The translations under genes and the position numbers were made by a program. Below are positions 18,600-27,233 of a DNA stretch of 64,000 bases, piece by piece (positions within the stretch are counted from its first letter, which is position 1; every line of letters starts with the position of its first letter). This DNA comes from an uncultured Candidatus Binatia bacterium (lineage in GTDB: Bacteria > Desulfobacterota > Binatia > Bin18), in the NCBI GenBank assembly GCA_958296235.1, contig OY282457.1:3715338-3779337 (forward strand), read 5' to 3'. Under the pieces are notes generated by a model that saw only the letters and a program-made list of their open reading frames with translations, was not told the origin of the DNA and made no database searches.

Positions 18600-18734
18600 A
18601 GAGTCCTCCTTACTGTGAAATGGGCCGTAAAATGGGCTGCAAAATGGTTTGTCGTGTCTGGCGGTGGAGAAGCGTGAGAAGAGGAGGCCGAAAAAATGAG
18701 AGGCCAACCAGCCCCGGTGTTCGTCAAGCGCTTT

Positions 18735-19568
18735 TTATGCTTCGGGTGGAAAGAAAACCAATGTCCGCGTCTCAATGCTCTCCCGAGCCGGCGCATCCGG
18801 CGGAGAGGTCGGGTCTTCAAATGCCGAATGCGCGGTAAAACGCGCCCGACCATCGGTGGCCGAGTCGTAGCACTTGAGCAACATGGCTTCGTTGCGCTCC
18901 ATATGCGGGAAATAAAACCAGCGGTGGTTGGGGTTATGGGAGACCGAATAGACCTCACCGGTCCGGTCTTCGTATTTCAGGTCGGTTTCGTTAAAGTCGT
19001 CCTGCGTCATGCTGGCGGCATCACACACGGCCAGCGGGGCATCCTGCACCGGACCGCGAATCGGTCGCCAGACATTGATGACGGCAAAGCGATGTTGCAA
19101 CCGCTCTTCGGCTTCTTCGGCTGGCAACAGGTCGCGGACCCGCTGCGGACCGGACTTGAGGGTATAATCATTGTGGGCAAACTTGACCGGCTCGCGGGCG
19201 CCATTCTCGCCACGGGCGCACATCGGAGCGCAGCGCACGTTGTGATCAAAGACGTGGACCTGCTCAGCGCCGGTCATTTTTTTAATCAGTTCGACAACCT
19301 CAGGATAATAAACCGCTTTGACTTCTTCGGCGTCATAAAAGTTTTTGATCGCGGTTTCATGCGGTGTAAAGGTGATGCCCTGTTTATCGAGTGAGATTTC
19401 GTCCAGGCGCTCACGGGCATTCTGAATCGCCATAGTGTGTTTGACCTGGGTAGTGTTCCGCTGGGGGACGCCGGCGGGCGGGGTGCACAGATAATAGGTC
19501 GGCTTTTCTTGCACGCCTTCAACATCGAGATAACTCATTGGGGCGTTGACGTGTGATAAGGTTTTCAT
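18735..19568 (-). CDS. CmcJ/NvfI-family oxidoreductase (cephamycin 7-alpha-hydroxylase subunit/GA4 desaturase-like)
   Basis: A 277-residue protein of a family named after CmcJ and the fungal NvfI. Characteristic blocks are MSYLDV with a PAGVPQRNT neighbour, HVFDHNVRCAP, PVKFAHNDYTLKSGPQRV, FAVINVWRPIRGPVQDAPLAVCD, and HRWFYFPHMERNEAMLLKCYDS. His and Asp residues in these blocks may be Fe ligands of a 2-oxoglutarate-like oxygenase fold, which is inference. The substrate is unknown. The family is common in fungi, streptomycetes and uncultured sponge-associated or soil bacteria. Confidence 0.75.
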   Translation of the reverse strand: MKTLSHVNAPMSYLDVEGVQEKPTYYLCTPPAGVPQRNTTQVKHTMAIQNARERLDEISLDKQGITFTPHETAIKNFYDAEEVKAVYYPEVVELIKKMTGAEQVHVFDHNVRCAPMCARGENGAREPVKFAHNDYTLKSGPQRVRDLLPAEEAEERLQHRFAVINVWRPIRGPVQDAPLAVCDAASMTQDDFNETDLKYEDRTGEVYSVSHNPNHRWFYFPHMERNEAMLLKCYDSATDGRARFTAHSAFEDPTSPPDAPARESIETRTLVFFPPEA

Positions 19569-19674
19569 AGCGGCCTCCCTTGTGTTGCTCCTCAGTAATG
19601 TGGCGACACGATTATAGCGGTCTCGCTACGCTTGTATAGTCGGCTTTCACAGGGAAATAGTTATCAACGTCCAA

Positions 19675-20082
19675 CTATTCTTCAAGCAGCGCAATCCGGG
19701 CAGCGCTAGCCGCCCGGCGGAGCCGTTGGTCCAGGGAAGCCAGCGGCAGCCCATGTCGCCCGGCAACTTCGAGATAAGCCGCGTCGTACACCGACAGATG
19801 GTGTGTACGAGAAATGTCGAGGAGCGCAGATTCGTCGTGGTCGTGATCAACCTCTATTTGCAACTCTCCGATATCGGCGAGTGTCGCCCGGGTGTCTGTG
19901 GCATTCAGCCGGCCACGCCACTCGTTGACGACAAGGGCATTCCGTACCTCATACCACCAAATACGGGGGACTACGGCTCCGTGCGCGGCTGCAAGCTGCA
20001 TCGCTCGGTCGGCAATCTGAGCACTTTCATCGGCCAGACACCACGCCAGGACAACGGAATTATCGAGTACGATTTGGGTCAA
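19675..20082 (-). CDS. PIN-domain ribonuclease toxin, VapC family
   Basis: A 135-residue PIN protein starting with ATG 20082, overlapping the stop of its antitoxin by 4 bp. Acidic motif residues are visible in IVLDNSVVLAWCL (Asp6), in PRIWWYEVRNAL (Glu) and in SVYDAAYLEVA (Asp). The sequence differs strongly from the VapC at 12.5 kb, so this is not a duplication. Confidence 0.88.
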   Translation of the reverse strand: MTQIVLDNSVVLAWCLADESAQIADRAMQLAAAHGAVVPRIWWYEVRNALVVNEWRGRLNATDTRATLADIGELQIEVDHDHDESALLDISRTHHLSVYDAAYLEVAGRHGLPLASLDQRLRRAASAARIALLEE

Positions 20083-20324
20083 AGTCGGTGTCCCTCATGG
20101 ACGGTAGCGATAAGCTCCGCAACCGATGTCCTCTTGAGACGCCGCCGACGGCTTATGATGCGCTGAGCGGCCTGTTCGGCGCGTTCACGGGTATTCTTCT
20201 CAATGGGCACCAGCCGAGCCACGGGACGGCCGTGACGTGTGATCGTCAGGCTCTCACCCTGGGCAACACGGTCAAGCAGGCGCGGCAGATGTGTTTTGGC
20301 TTCATAGGCACCCACGGTCTGCAT
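20079..20324 (-). CDS. Type II antitoxin, Phd/YefM family
   Basis: An 81-residue protein starting at ATG 20324, with AAGGAG 7 bases upstream; the longer frame to 20384 has no ribosome binding site. It starts MQTVGAYEAKTHLPRLLDRV, then LTITRHGRPVARLVPIEK, the usual Phd pattern. The basic Arg-rich stretch ISRRRRLKR may add DNA binding. It overlaps the toxin gene at 20079-20082 and likely neutralises it. Confidence 0.88.
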   Translation of the reverse strand: MQTVGAYEAKTHLPRLLDRVAQGESLTITRHGRPVARLVPIEKNTRERAEQAAQRIISRRRRLKRTSVAELIATVHEGHRL

Positions 20325-20358
20325 GAAAAGCTCCTTATCTGAGGTGCAGGAGAATAGT

Positions 20359-20580
20359 CTATTTGTCAGGCTTATTCGGGTCAATGACTATGAAGCCCTC
20401 ATCCTCCATTTTCGCACGGCCTTCATTCATCTCCGTGAATAGCCGACCTGTTGTTTCATTCACATACACCCAGGGGCTCTCTGGTACTTCGCGCTTTGCC
20501 TGCCATTCCGAAATATTTGCGACACTCTCATTGGCAGGCGCGTATTGCTCTTCATCGAGGAAGACCGTACGCCTCGCCAC
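20359..20580 (-). CDS. Small hypothetical protein overlapping the GNAT gene
   Basis: A 73-residue ORF starting at GTG 20580, overlapping the end of the acetyltransferase gene by 29 bp and lying 35 bp before the Phd antitoxin start. It is acidic (sequences like VFLDEEQYAPANESV and DEGFIVIDPNKP). No Shine-Dalgarno is evident and no family is recognised. It reads as real protein rather than shadow translation, but confidence is limited. Confidence 0.45.
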   Translation of the reverse strand: MARRTVFLDEEQYAPANESVANISEWQAKREVPESPWVYVNETTGRLFTEMNEGRAKMEDEGFIVIDPNKPDK

Positions 20581-21124
20581 GGGCCAGGAATTCAGTCACA
20601 TCATTGGCCATGAGCAGAATATCGTGTGTCTTGCCGGCCCGGTCTTTGACTTCGTCGCGTAAAATGGCCTCCGCCCGAAAGCCCAGCTCTTCGAACACAG
20701 TGCGCGCTCCGGTTTGATCCAGCGTCATGCGCGCGGCGACTTTCTGGATACCTAAAGACAGGGCGACGTTGAACGCCTCGCGGGTCAACAATCGGCCCAG
20801 GCCCATCTTGCGCGCGTCCGGGGAAATCAGCACCCGGATTTCCGCCACATGACGCGACCAGTCAAAGTCATTCCGATACAGAGTGGCATAGCCCAGGAGT
20901 TGGGTCTCGCTCTCGGCCAGCAGGGTGTGCATCTTTTCACTGGCGATATCCTGTAGCCAGCGGTCTATGGCTGATTGTTTGGTAATGTCCCGGCGCAAAA
21001 ACATCAGGTCGTGATAGGGGAGACGTTGGGCGAAATCCAGCATCAGTGGCCCATCGTCCGCACCCATCATACGCAGGCTCAGGACGCTATTTCTGACCTC
21101 AACGGTTTTGGGAAAACCTTCCAC
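20552..21124 (-). CDS. GNAT-family N-acetyltransferase
   Basis: A 190-residue protein starting at GTG 21124, chosen because GAGGAG lies 6 bases upstream; the upstream frame would run into the phaC gene. The GNAT motif A region is VAEIRVLISPDARKMGLGRLLTREAF, where the acetyl-CoA loop usually has Q/RxxGxG/A and here reads RKMGLG. It is followed by ARMTLDQTGARTVFEELGFR. It transfers an acetyl group to an unknown amine. It lies 40 bp after phaC on the same strand and may share its transcript. Confidence 0.8.
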   Translation of the reverse strand: MEGFPKTVEVRNSVLSLRMMGADDGPLMLDFAQRLPYHDLMFLRRDITKQSAIDRWLQDIASEKMHTLLAESETQLLGYATLYRNDFDWSRHVAEIRVLISPDARKMGLGRLLTREAFNVALSLGIQKVAARMTLDQTGARTVFEELGFRAEAILRDEVKDRAGKTHDILLMANDVTEFLARGEAYGLPR

Positions 21125-21164
21125 GCTCTTCTCCTCTTTTTGATTTTGCCGTGCGATCGCTCTT

Positions 21165-22247
21165 TCAGACTGAACGGTGTGACAGCCAGACATCCAGCTT
21201 TGGCCACAGCCGATAGATGGCATTCCCCCCAGCGACCAGGCTGACATGGCCGCCTTTGAGAACAATTTCAGACTTATCTGGACTGCCCACCAGCTGCACC
21301 AAATCCTGCGAGGCGGCAGACGGAACAATATGGTCGTATTGGGCCGCCACATGCAGAAAGGGAATGGTAATATTCCCCAGATCGACTGTACGGCCGTCTA
21401 ACTCCAGCGTCTTCCGTACGAGTTTATTCTCGCGCATAAAGTCGTTGACTAACTGGCGGGCGGTCTCTCCCGGAAAGGGAATGTGATCCGCCGCCCAGCG
21501 GTCAAAGCGCAGGTGAGCGGTGACAAAGGTTTCGTCTTGAACGTTATCGAGCAGCTTCATCTGACCGGCGCTCTTCTGAAACGGTCGCAGCATCTGGATT
21601 GAGGCGTCCATCAGCTCCGAGGGGATATTGCCCAGACTATCGATCAGCCGGTCGAGATCAAAGTGGGTCGGGTCGGTCCAGGTACGGTAGAGCGCCATGC
21701 CGTCCGCGTTTACCGGTGTAGTGAAACACACCAGATTTTTGAGCGGACTGTCGGGATACAGGGCCGCGTACAGCACTGCCAGAAATCCGCCCAGGCAATA
21801 GCCGATAAAGGACACATCAGGCTCTCCCGAATCTTCGCCCACCACCGCCACGCACTCGGGGATAAAATCGGTCACATAGTCGTCCAGCCTGAGATGTTTA
21901 TGCTCACGTCGCGGCACCCCCCAGTCGATCAGATACACATCAAAACCCTGGAGCAGCAGATATTCGACAAAGCTTTGGCCTTTGGCTAGATCGAGAATAT
22001 AGGACCGGCTGACCAGGGACATGACGATCAAGACCGGAACCCGGTACACCTCAGGACTGAGCGGACGATAGTGGTACAGCTTCATTGTGCCGCGCGAATG
22101 CACGACGTCTTTCGGGGTTGGCCCGACCTCAAGGTCGAGTTCGAGTGGGGCCGGCAGGTCCGGGACGTTGCGCTGAATGGCGCGGTCAACCGTTTCTCGC
22201 GCTTTTGCCGCCACGTCTTCGTATGACAGTTGTTGTGCCTGTTGCAT
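21165..22247 (-). CDS. phaC: Class III poly(3-hydroxyalkanoate) synthase subunit PhaC
   Basis: A 360-residue synthase that polymerises 3-hydroxyacyl-CoA into storage polyester. The nucleophile is Cys151 in the lipase-like box FIGYCLGG. Asp of the triad is likely in QYDHIVPSAA and His in VLKGGHVSLVAGG. The short length and adjacent phaE-type partner mark the class III (PhaC/PhaE) system. It begins 3 bp after the phaE stop, so the two are coupled. Confidence 0.93.
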   Translation of the reverse strand: MQQAQQLSYEDVAAKARETVDRAIQRNVPDLPAPLELDLEVGPTPKDVVHSRGTMKLYHYRPLSPEVYRVPVLIVMSLVSRSYILDLAKGQSFVEYLLLQGFDVYLIDWGVPRREHKHLRLDDYVTDFIPECVAVVGEDSGEPDVSFIGYCLGGFLAVLYAALYPDSPLKNLVCFTTPVNADGMALYRTWTDPTHFDLDRLIDSLGNIPSELMDASIQMLRPFQKSAGQMKLLDNVQDETFVTAHLRFDRWAADHIPFPGETARQLVNDFMRENKLVRKTLELDGRTVDLGNITIPFLHVAAQYDHIVPSAASQDLVQLVGSPDKSEIVLKGGHVSLVAGGNAIYRLWPKLDVWLSHRSV

Positions 22248-22250
22248 GGA

Positions 22251-22652
22251 CTAATCCTCTTGCGCGGACTCTTTGGGCTTTTTGGTGCGTTTCGGACGGA
22301 TGGGCGCATCGTCCGCGGCTCCGCCCTCATATTCCGCCAGCACACGGCGCAAATGCCGGACCTCCACCTGGAGTCCGGCCACGTTGTCTTCGAGTTCGCC
22401 GACCCGGTCGCTCAAGGCGATAATGTCGGTGCGGGACGGGAGGTTGAGCGCGGATAAGTATTGGGCCATGGATTCGGTAAACATGCGGTGCAGGTGCACC
22501 GCTTCCTGGACATACTTGCCTGTGGCTTGGGCAAACTGATCATTGCCCAGGATGCCCGACAGCGTGTCACTCCATTGCTTTTCTGACTTTTGGTACCATT
22601 CGCGCCAGGTCCGGAGCGGATCGAAATTTTGCGCGCCTTCGGTTTTTTCCAT
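22251..22652 (-). CDS. phaE: PhaE-like subunit of class III PHA synthase
   Basis: A 133-residue protein starting at ATG 22652 with AAGGAGGG upstream. It has a helical middle (WREWYQKSEKQWSDTLSGIL), a coiled-coil segment (DRVGELEDNVAGLQVEVRHLRRVLAEY) and an acidic then basic tail. This arrangement is typical for PhaE partners, which are required for PhaC activity, though most PhaE proteins are far longer (about 350 residues). The shortness suggests a PhaE-like or PHA-granule associated helical partner. The name rests on position and composition. Confidence 0.65.
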   Translation of the reverse strand: MEKTEGAQNFDPLRTWREWYQKSEKQWSDTLSGILGNDQFAQATGKYVQEAVHLHRMFTESMAQYLSALNLPSRTDIIALSDRVGELEDNVAGLQVEVRHLRRVLAEYEGGAADDAPIRPKRTKKPKESAQED

Positions 22653-22766
22653 GCGAACGCCCTCCTTTATGAGACGGTCCGACAGGGTGGGGAAAGAGAA
22701 GTGCAGGTCAATACTGATTTCAGCGGCCACGATAGGGGGCGTGCCAAGGATGTACAAGGTAAAGGG

Positions 22767-22843
22767 TGTCACATAGGTGACGGAAAGCAGCCTTTCTCCA
22801 CAGTTTCTCCAAAACAATCGGTATTTTTGTTACCTATGTGACA
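22767..22843. promoter_or_regulatory. Two palindromic operator-like sites in the phaE-mutS intergenic region
   Basis: Two 14-15 bp sites, GTCACATAGGTGAC at 22768-22781 and GTTACCTATGTGAC at 22829-22842, are near reverse complements of each other, and each is itself a GTNAC-N4-GTGAC dyad. They lie 47 bp apart between phaE (start 22652) and mutS (start 22979). Their form suggests a dimeric regulator binding twice, most simply controlling phaE-phaC. No regulator gene is next to them. Confidence 0.5.
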
Positions 22844-22978
22844 AGATGCTGCCTGCTCATTCGAGCCGTAGCGTCCCTGACTCTCAGGCAGGTTGAGGGG
22901 TAGCGCCATGCGGACGACGAGCGCCGGAACATATGGTAGAGTCGAGTGCCCGCTTTGAGAGCGGAACTGGTGGACGCA

Positions 22979-25594
22979 ATGGCAAAAAAGACTCCCTCTC
23001 CTCCTGCTCCATCTGCCTCACGCGCGACAACCGACATGATGGAGCAGTACTGGCAGGTCAAGGAACAGTACAAAGACGAACTGCTGTTCTATCGTTTCGG
23101 CGATTTCTACGAGATGTTTTTTGACGATGCGGCAGTGGCTGCGCGTGAGTTGGACATTGTGCTGACCGCCCGTGCACACGGGAAAGGCAGCGAAAAGGTC
23201 CCCATGTGCGGGGTGCCACATTATCGCTTGGAGCCGTATCTCACGCGGCTGGTCGAGAAGGGCTACAAGGTTGCGGTGTGTGAACAGCTTGAGGAGTCCC
23301 AAAAAGGAAAAGGGATTATTCCGCGCGATGTGGTGCGCATTGTCACACCGGGGACGTTGTTTGAATCCGAGACCCAGGAACGAACGCTGGTTGCCGTGTT
23401 GTCTGAGAAAGATACGGTCGGCGTCGCCAGTCTGGACCTGGCGACGGCTGAGTTTCTGGTTGCCGAAACGAACGTCTCTGATTTGCCCAGCCTGCTGGAG
23501 AAGCTTCAACCACAAGAACTGGTCTGTGTGGCTGGTGAGTCGTGCGATACGGGCTGGAGTCGTCAGGTCTGCCGTACCGAGTGTCCGGCCGAAGCGTTTC
23601 GTTTTGAACAGGCGCGCGCACTCCTCAGCAAGCAGTTCGGTCGCAAGCGCATTGACGCCCTCGTTTTCTCCCATAGGCATGGCCTGTGCGCAGCCGGAGC
23701 GTTGTTTGCCTATGCGCGAGAAACGCAACGCGCGTTTCTGCCCCATATCCGTGCGCCTGAGCCGTATCGGCACGATGCCTTCGTCGTGCTTGATCCGCAG
23801 ACGCAACGCAACCTCGAACTGGTGGAAAATGTGTTTGAGGGCTCGTCCGAGGGAACCGTGCTGACCGTACTGGACCATACCATCACCCGTATGGGCAAAC
23901 GGCGCTTGCGGCACTGGGTGCTGCATCCGTTGCGCGCGGTCGATGATATTCACACCCGACAGGAGGCGATTGGCGAACTGAGCCGCCGACATGAGGCGCG
24001 GACAGAGTTGCGGCGTGTCCTCTCCGGCATCCCGGACCTCGAACGTCTCACCTCACGCATTACGTCCGCGATTGCCAACCCGCGAGATCTGGCACTGCTG
24101 CAATCCGCCCTGGTTCGCCTGCCGGAACTCCACGCTGCCCTGACTATGGCCGAGAGCCGTCTGCTGACGACATCTTATGAAGAAATTGACCTGCTGGACG
24201 ATGTGACCGCCGAGATTGCCCACACCCTGCTTGACGAGCCGAAACCCACGGCCAAAGAGGGGGGGCTGATTCGTGCCGGCGTCTCTGCCGACCTGGACGA
24301 ACTGCGGGCGATTCAGACCGATGGAACGGGCTGGCTGGCCGAGTATGAACAGCAAGAGCGGGAACGCTCGCAGATTCCCAACCTCAAGGTCGGTTTCAAT
24401 AAGGTCTTCGGGTATTACGTGGAAGTTACCAAGTCTGCACTGAGCCGCGTTCCCAAGAACTACCTGCGCCGCCAAACCCTGGTCAACGCCGAACGCTTTG
24501 TCACGGATGAACTGCGCGCCTTTGAATCCACGGTCCTGTCAGCGACAGACCGGGGCAACCAACTGGAGTATGCCCTTTTTACCCAACTCAGACAGCAGGT
24601 CGCCGCCCAGGCCGAGCGGCTTCGACGCACCGCGACCATTATTGGCGCCCTTGACGCGTTGGGTTCCCTGGCGGAGTTAGCCGCCAAGAAGGGCTGGATT
24701 CGGCCTGAGGTCACTGACGCGTACGAGCTGCTCATAGCAGAGGGCCGGCACCCAGTCCTTGACACGCGCGCCGCGCCATTCGTGCCGAACGACCTTCGAT
24801 TGGATGCAAGCCAGCACGTCCTGATCATTACCGGCCCCAATGCCGCGGGAAAAAGCACCTATGCGCGTCAGGCCGCTCTGCTCGTGCTGTTGGCCCAAAT
24901 GGGGAGTTTCATTCCCGCCCGGTCCGCAAGGGTTGGGGCCGTAGACCGTATTTTCACCCGGGTTGGCGCGGCCGATTTCCTGGCGCAGGGACTCTCGACT
25001 TTTATGGTCGAGATGATGGAGACGGCGAACATCCTGAAACATGCCACCGAGCGGAGTCTGGTCATTCTCGACGAAGTCGGGCGGGGAACTGGCACAACGG
25101 ATGGCCGGGCCCTTGCCCAGGCGGTGGCCGAAAAGCTGGCCACCCAAGTCCGGGCCAAGACCTTGTTTACCACCCATTATCACGAGCTGGCGCCGATCGC
25201 GGACGCTCTGCCCGGCGTGGCTAATGCCCGGCTTGAGGTCCGTGAGAATCAGGACGAAGTGAGCTTTCTCTATAAGGTCGTGCCGGGGGCCGCCCAAAAG
25301 AGTTACGGCCTCTATGTCGCCACGCTGGCCGGACTGCCGCCCGATGTGGTCGAGCGGGCCAAGGTGTTGTTAGCCGAATTTGAAGCGGAGCCGCTCCCTG
25401 CCGACGGTCAGAAACAGACCGCGGAACAACCCCAGCCGCAGACTGGCCAGGCCGTTGTAGACCGTCTCGCCCAGGTGGACCCGCTACGGACAACACCGAT
25501 TGAGGCGCTGCTATTGATTGCCGAATTAAAGCGGGCGGCTGAGGGGGGAGCGGGCAAAGCGCGGGGAGCGGGCACGGAGACCCCCGACAATTGA
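22979..25594 (+). CDS. mutS: DNA mismatch repair protein MutS
   Basis: An 871-residue ATPase that recognises base mismatches. ATG 22979 is taken as start; a GTG at 22946 is also in frame. The mismatch-reading Phe-x-Glu is in FGDFYEMFFDD near residue 42. The clamp and lever regions follow. Walker A GPNAAGKST lies near residue 617, and Walker B LVILDEVGRGTGT and the HYHELAP motif follow. It is transcribed together with mutL, 37 bp apart, as often in bacteria. Confidence 0.97.
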   Translation: MAKKTPSPPAPSASRATTDMMEQYWQVKEQYKDELLFYRFGDFYEMFFDDAAVAARELDIVLTARAHGKGSEKVPMCGVPHYRLEPYLTRLVEKGYKVAVCEQLEESQKGKGIIPRDVVRIVTPGTLFESETQERTLVAVLSEKDTVGVASLDLATAEFLVAETNVSDLPSLLEKLQPQELVCVAGESCDTGWSRQVCRTECPAEAFRFEQARALLSKQFGRKRIDALVFSHRHGLCAAGALFAYARETQRAFLPHIRAPEPYRHDAFVVLDPQTQRNLELVENVFEGSSEGTVLTVLDHTITRMGKRRLRHWVLHPLRAVDDIHTRQEAIGELSRRHEARTELRRVLSGIPDLERLTSRITSAIANPRDLALLQSALVRLPELHAALTMAESRLLTTSYEEIDLLDDVTAEIAHTLLDEPKPTAKEGGLIRAGVSADLDELRAIQTDGTGWLAEYEQQERERSQIPNLKVGFNKVFGYYVEVTKSALSRVPKNYLRRQTLVNAERFVTDELRAFESTVLSATDRGNQLEYALFTQLRQQVAAQAERLRRTATIIGALDALGSLAELAAKKGWIRPEVTDAYELLIAEGRHPVLDTRAAPFVPNDLRLDASQHVLIITGPNAAGKSTYARQAALLVLLAQMGSFIPARSARVGAVDRIFTRVGAADFLAQGLSTFMVEMMETANILKHATERSLVILDEVGRGTGTTDGRALAQAVAEKLATQVRAKTLFTTHYHELAPIADALPGVANARLEVRENQDEVSFLYKVVPGAAQKSYGLYVATLAGLPPDVVERAKVLLAEFEAEPLPADGQKQTAEQPQPQTGQAVVDRLAQVDPLRTTPIEALLLIAELKRAAEGGAGKARGAGTETPDN

Positions 25595-25631
25595 TGCCGC
25601 GCCTCGCACAATCATACGGACAGCCACAGTC

Positions 25632-27218
25632 ATGCCCATCCGCATCCTTCCCCCTGACGTACAGCAGAAGATCGCCGCTGGTGAGGTGGTGGAACGACCG
25701 GCCAGCGTGGTCAAAGAACTCATGGAGAACGCCCTGGATGCCGGAGCGCAGACCATCAGGGTGGAGGTTGAGGAGGCCGGCCGGCGACTGATTCGCGTCA
25801 CCGATGATGGCGCCGGCCTGGCCGCGGCCGAAGTCGCGCTCGCGTGTGAACGGTTTGCGACATCCAAGATTCAGCACGACCGCGACCTGACCCGTGTCCA
25901 AACCTTTGGCTTTCGCGGGGAGGCCCTGCCCAGTATTGCCGCGATCTCACGTCTACGGCTTCTGAGTCGGCCGCCGCGCGCTCCGCTGGGAGTGGTCGTC
26001 AAAAGTGAAGGCGGAGAACTGAGTCCGGTTCAGGAGGCCGGCGCGCCGGTTGGGACCTGTGTCGAGGTCGCTGACCTGTTTTACAATACGCCGGCGCGCT
26101 TGCAGTTTATGCGCAGTTTGCGGACTGAGTACGGCCATATCATGGGCGCGTTCACGCGCTTTGCCTTAGCGTTCCCGGAGAAAACCCTCTCGCTGTCGTT
26201 TGATGGACGCGAGGTCTACAACTTTCCGTCTGTTCCGTTTCAGGAGCGGGTCGCCGCCTGCTTTGGCCACGAGACCGCCTCGCGGCTGGAGACGTTCGAG
26301 AATACGGGTCTGAACGGACGTGTCTGGGGATTTCTGGTGACGCAAGAGGAAGCCTGGCGGCGACGGTACTACTTCTTTGTGAATCGGCGGGCCGTCCGCA
26401 ACGCCACCCTGTATCGGGTCGTGCGTGACTCCCTCGGCAACGATGGCGGCATGGTATGTCTGTTCGTCGAACTGCATCCCTCCCAACTGAATGTGAATAT
26501 CCATCCCGCCAAGACCGAGGTGCGTTTTCGAGATGACCCGAGTGTGTATGATCTGGTCCGGGGCGGTCTCCAACGCCGTTCCGCGCCACGCTGGCTCTCG
26601 GCTTCGCAGGTGGCCGAAGACGGAGTGCCGTATGGAGAGCAGCACACGGGCTTCTCTCTGGTCGGCCAGGTGGAAGCCACCTTTCTGCTGACGTTATCCG
26701 AAGGACATTTATACCTGCTGGACCAACACGCTGCCGAAGAACGCGTATTATACGAACGGCTTCAAAACGGCGAGGTTCAGCGCCGGTCCCTCATCTCGCC
26801 CCAAGTCGTCCAGCTTTCAGCCGAAGAACATGCCTTCTTTGATGAGCGGGCTGAAGTATTTGCGGCGTGCGGGTTCAGCGCCGAACTCTTTGGCCCGCAC
26901 GTGCTGGCTCTCCGAGCGCTCCCCGACTTTCTTGATCCCAGAACGTCCGGGCTGACCTTCTCCCGACTGGTCACGCGGGTGCGCACGCAAAAAGAAGACC
27001 TGCATCAAGCCCTCTCCTGTCTCGGAGCGATCAAAGCCGGCCAGGTACTTGAGCGTGAAGCGCAAGGCCGTCTCCTCAACGCCTGGACCCAAACGGCCAA
27101 TCCCCACGCCTGTGCCCACAACCGCCCAGTGTATTTCCGCCTGTCGCTCGACGAAGTCCGCCGCAAGGTAGGCAGGACAGGCTTGGGCTGCGGGTTTGAG
27201 AAAGAAGGAGGGGCCTGA
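25632..27218 (+). CDS. mutL: DNA mismatch repair protein MutL
   Basis: A 528-residue GHKL ATPase with ELMENALDAGA, DDGAGL and GFRGEALPSI in the N-terminal domain. The C-terminal domain contains DQHAAEERVLYE, the metal-binding endonuclease motif, so this MutL probably nicks DNA itself rather than relying on MutH. Other C-terminal motifs are altered: SCLGAIKAGQ in place of the usual ACHxA-type box and CAHNRP instead of CPHGRP. The interdomain linker is short, which explains the length below the usual 600 residues. Confidence 0.96.
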   Translation: MPIRILPPDVQQKIAAGEVVERPASVVKELMENALDAGAQTIRVEVEEAGRRLIRVTDDGAGLAAAEVALACERFATSKIQHDRDLTRVQTFGFRGEALPSIAAISRLRLLSRPPRAPLGVVVKSEGGELSPVQEAGAPVGTCVEVADLFYNTPARLQFMRSLRTEYGHIMGAFTRFALAFPEKTLSLSFDGREVYNFPSVPFQERVAACFGHETASRLETFENTGLNGRVWGFLVTQEEAWRRRYYFFVNRRAVRNATLYRVVRDSLGNDGGMVCLFVELHPSQLNVNIHPAKTEVRFRDDPSVYDLVRGGLQRRSAPRWLSASQVAEDGVPYGEQHTGFSLVGQVEATFLLTLSEGHLYLLDQHAAEERVLYERLQNGEVQRRSLISPQVVQLSAEEHAFFDERAEVFAACGFSAELFGPHVLALRALPDFLDPRTSGLTFSRLVTRVRTQKEDLHQALSCLGAIKAGQVLEREAQGRLLNAWTQTANPHACAHNRPVYFRLSLDEVRRKVGRTGLGCGFEKEGGA

Positions 27219-27233
27219 CCGTACTGACCGCTC

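Noticed and set aside
18600..18707. Longer N-terminus of the second LLM protein
   Set aside because: The extra 36 residues have no family likeness, and AAGGAGG sits right before ATG 18599.
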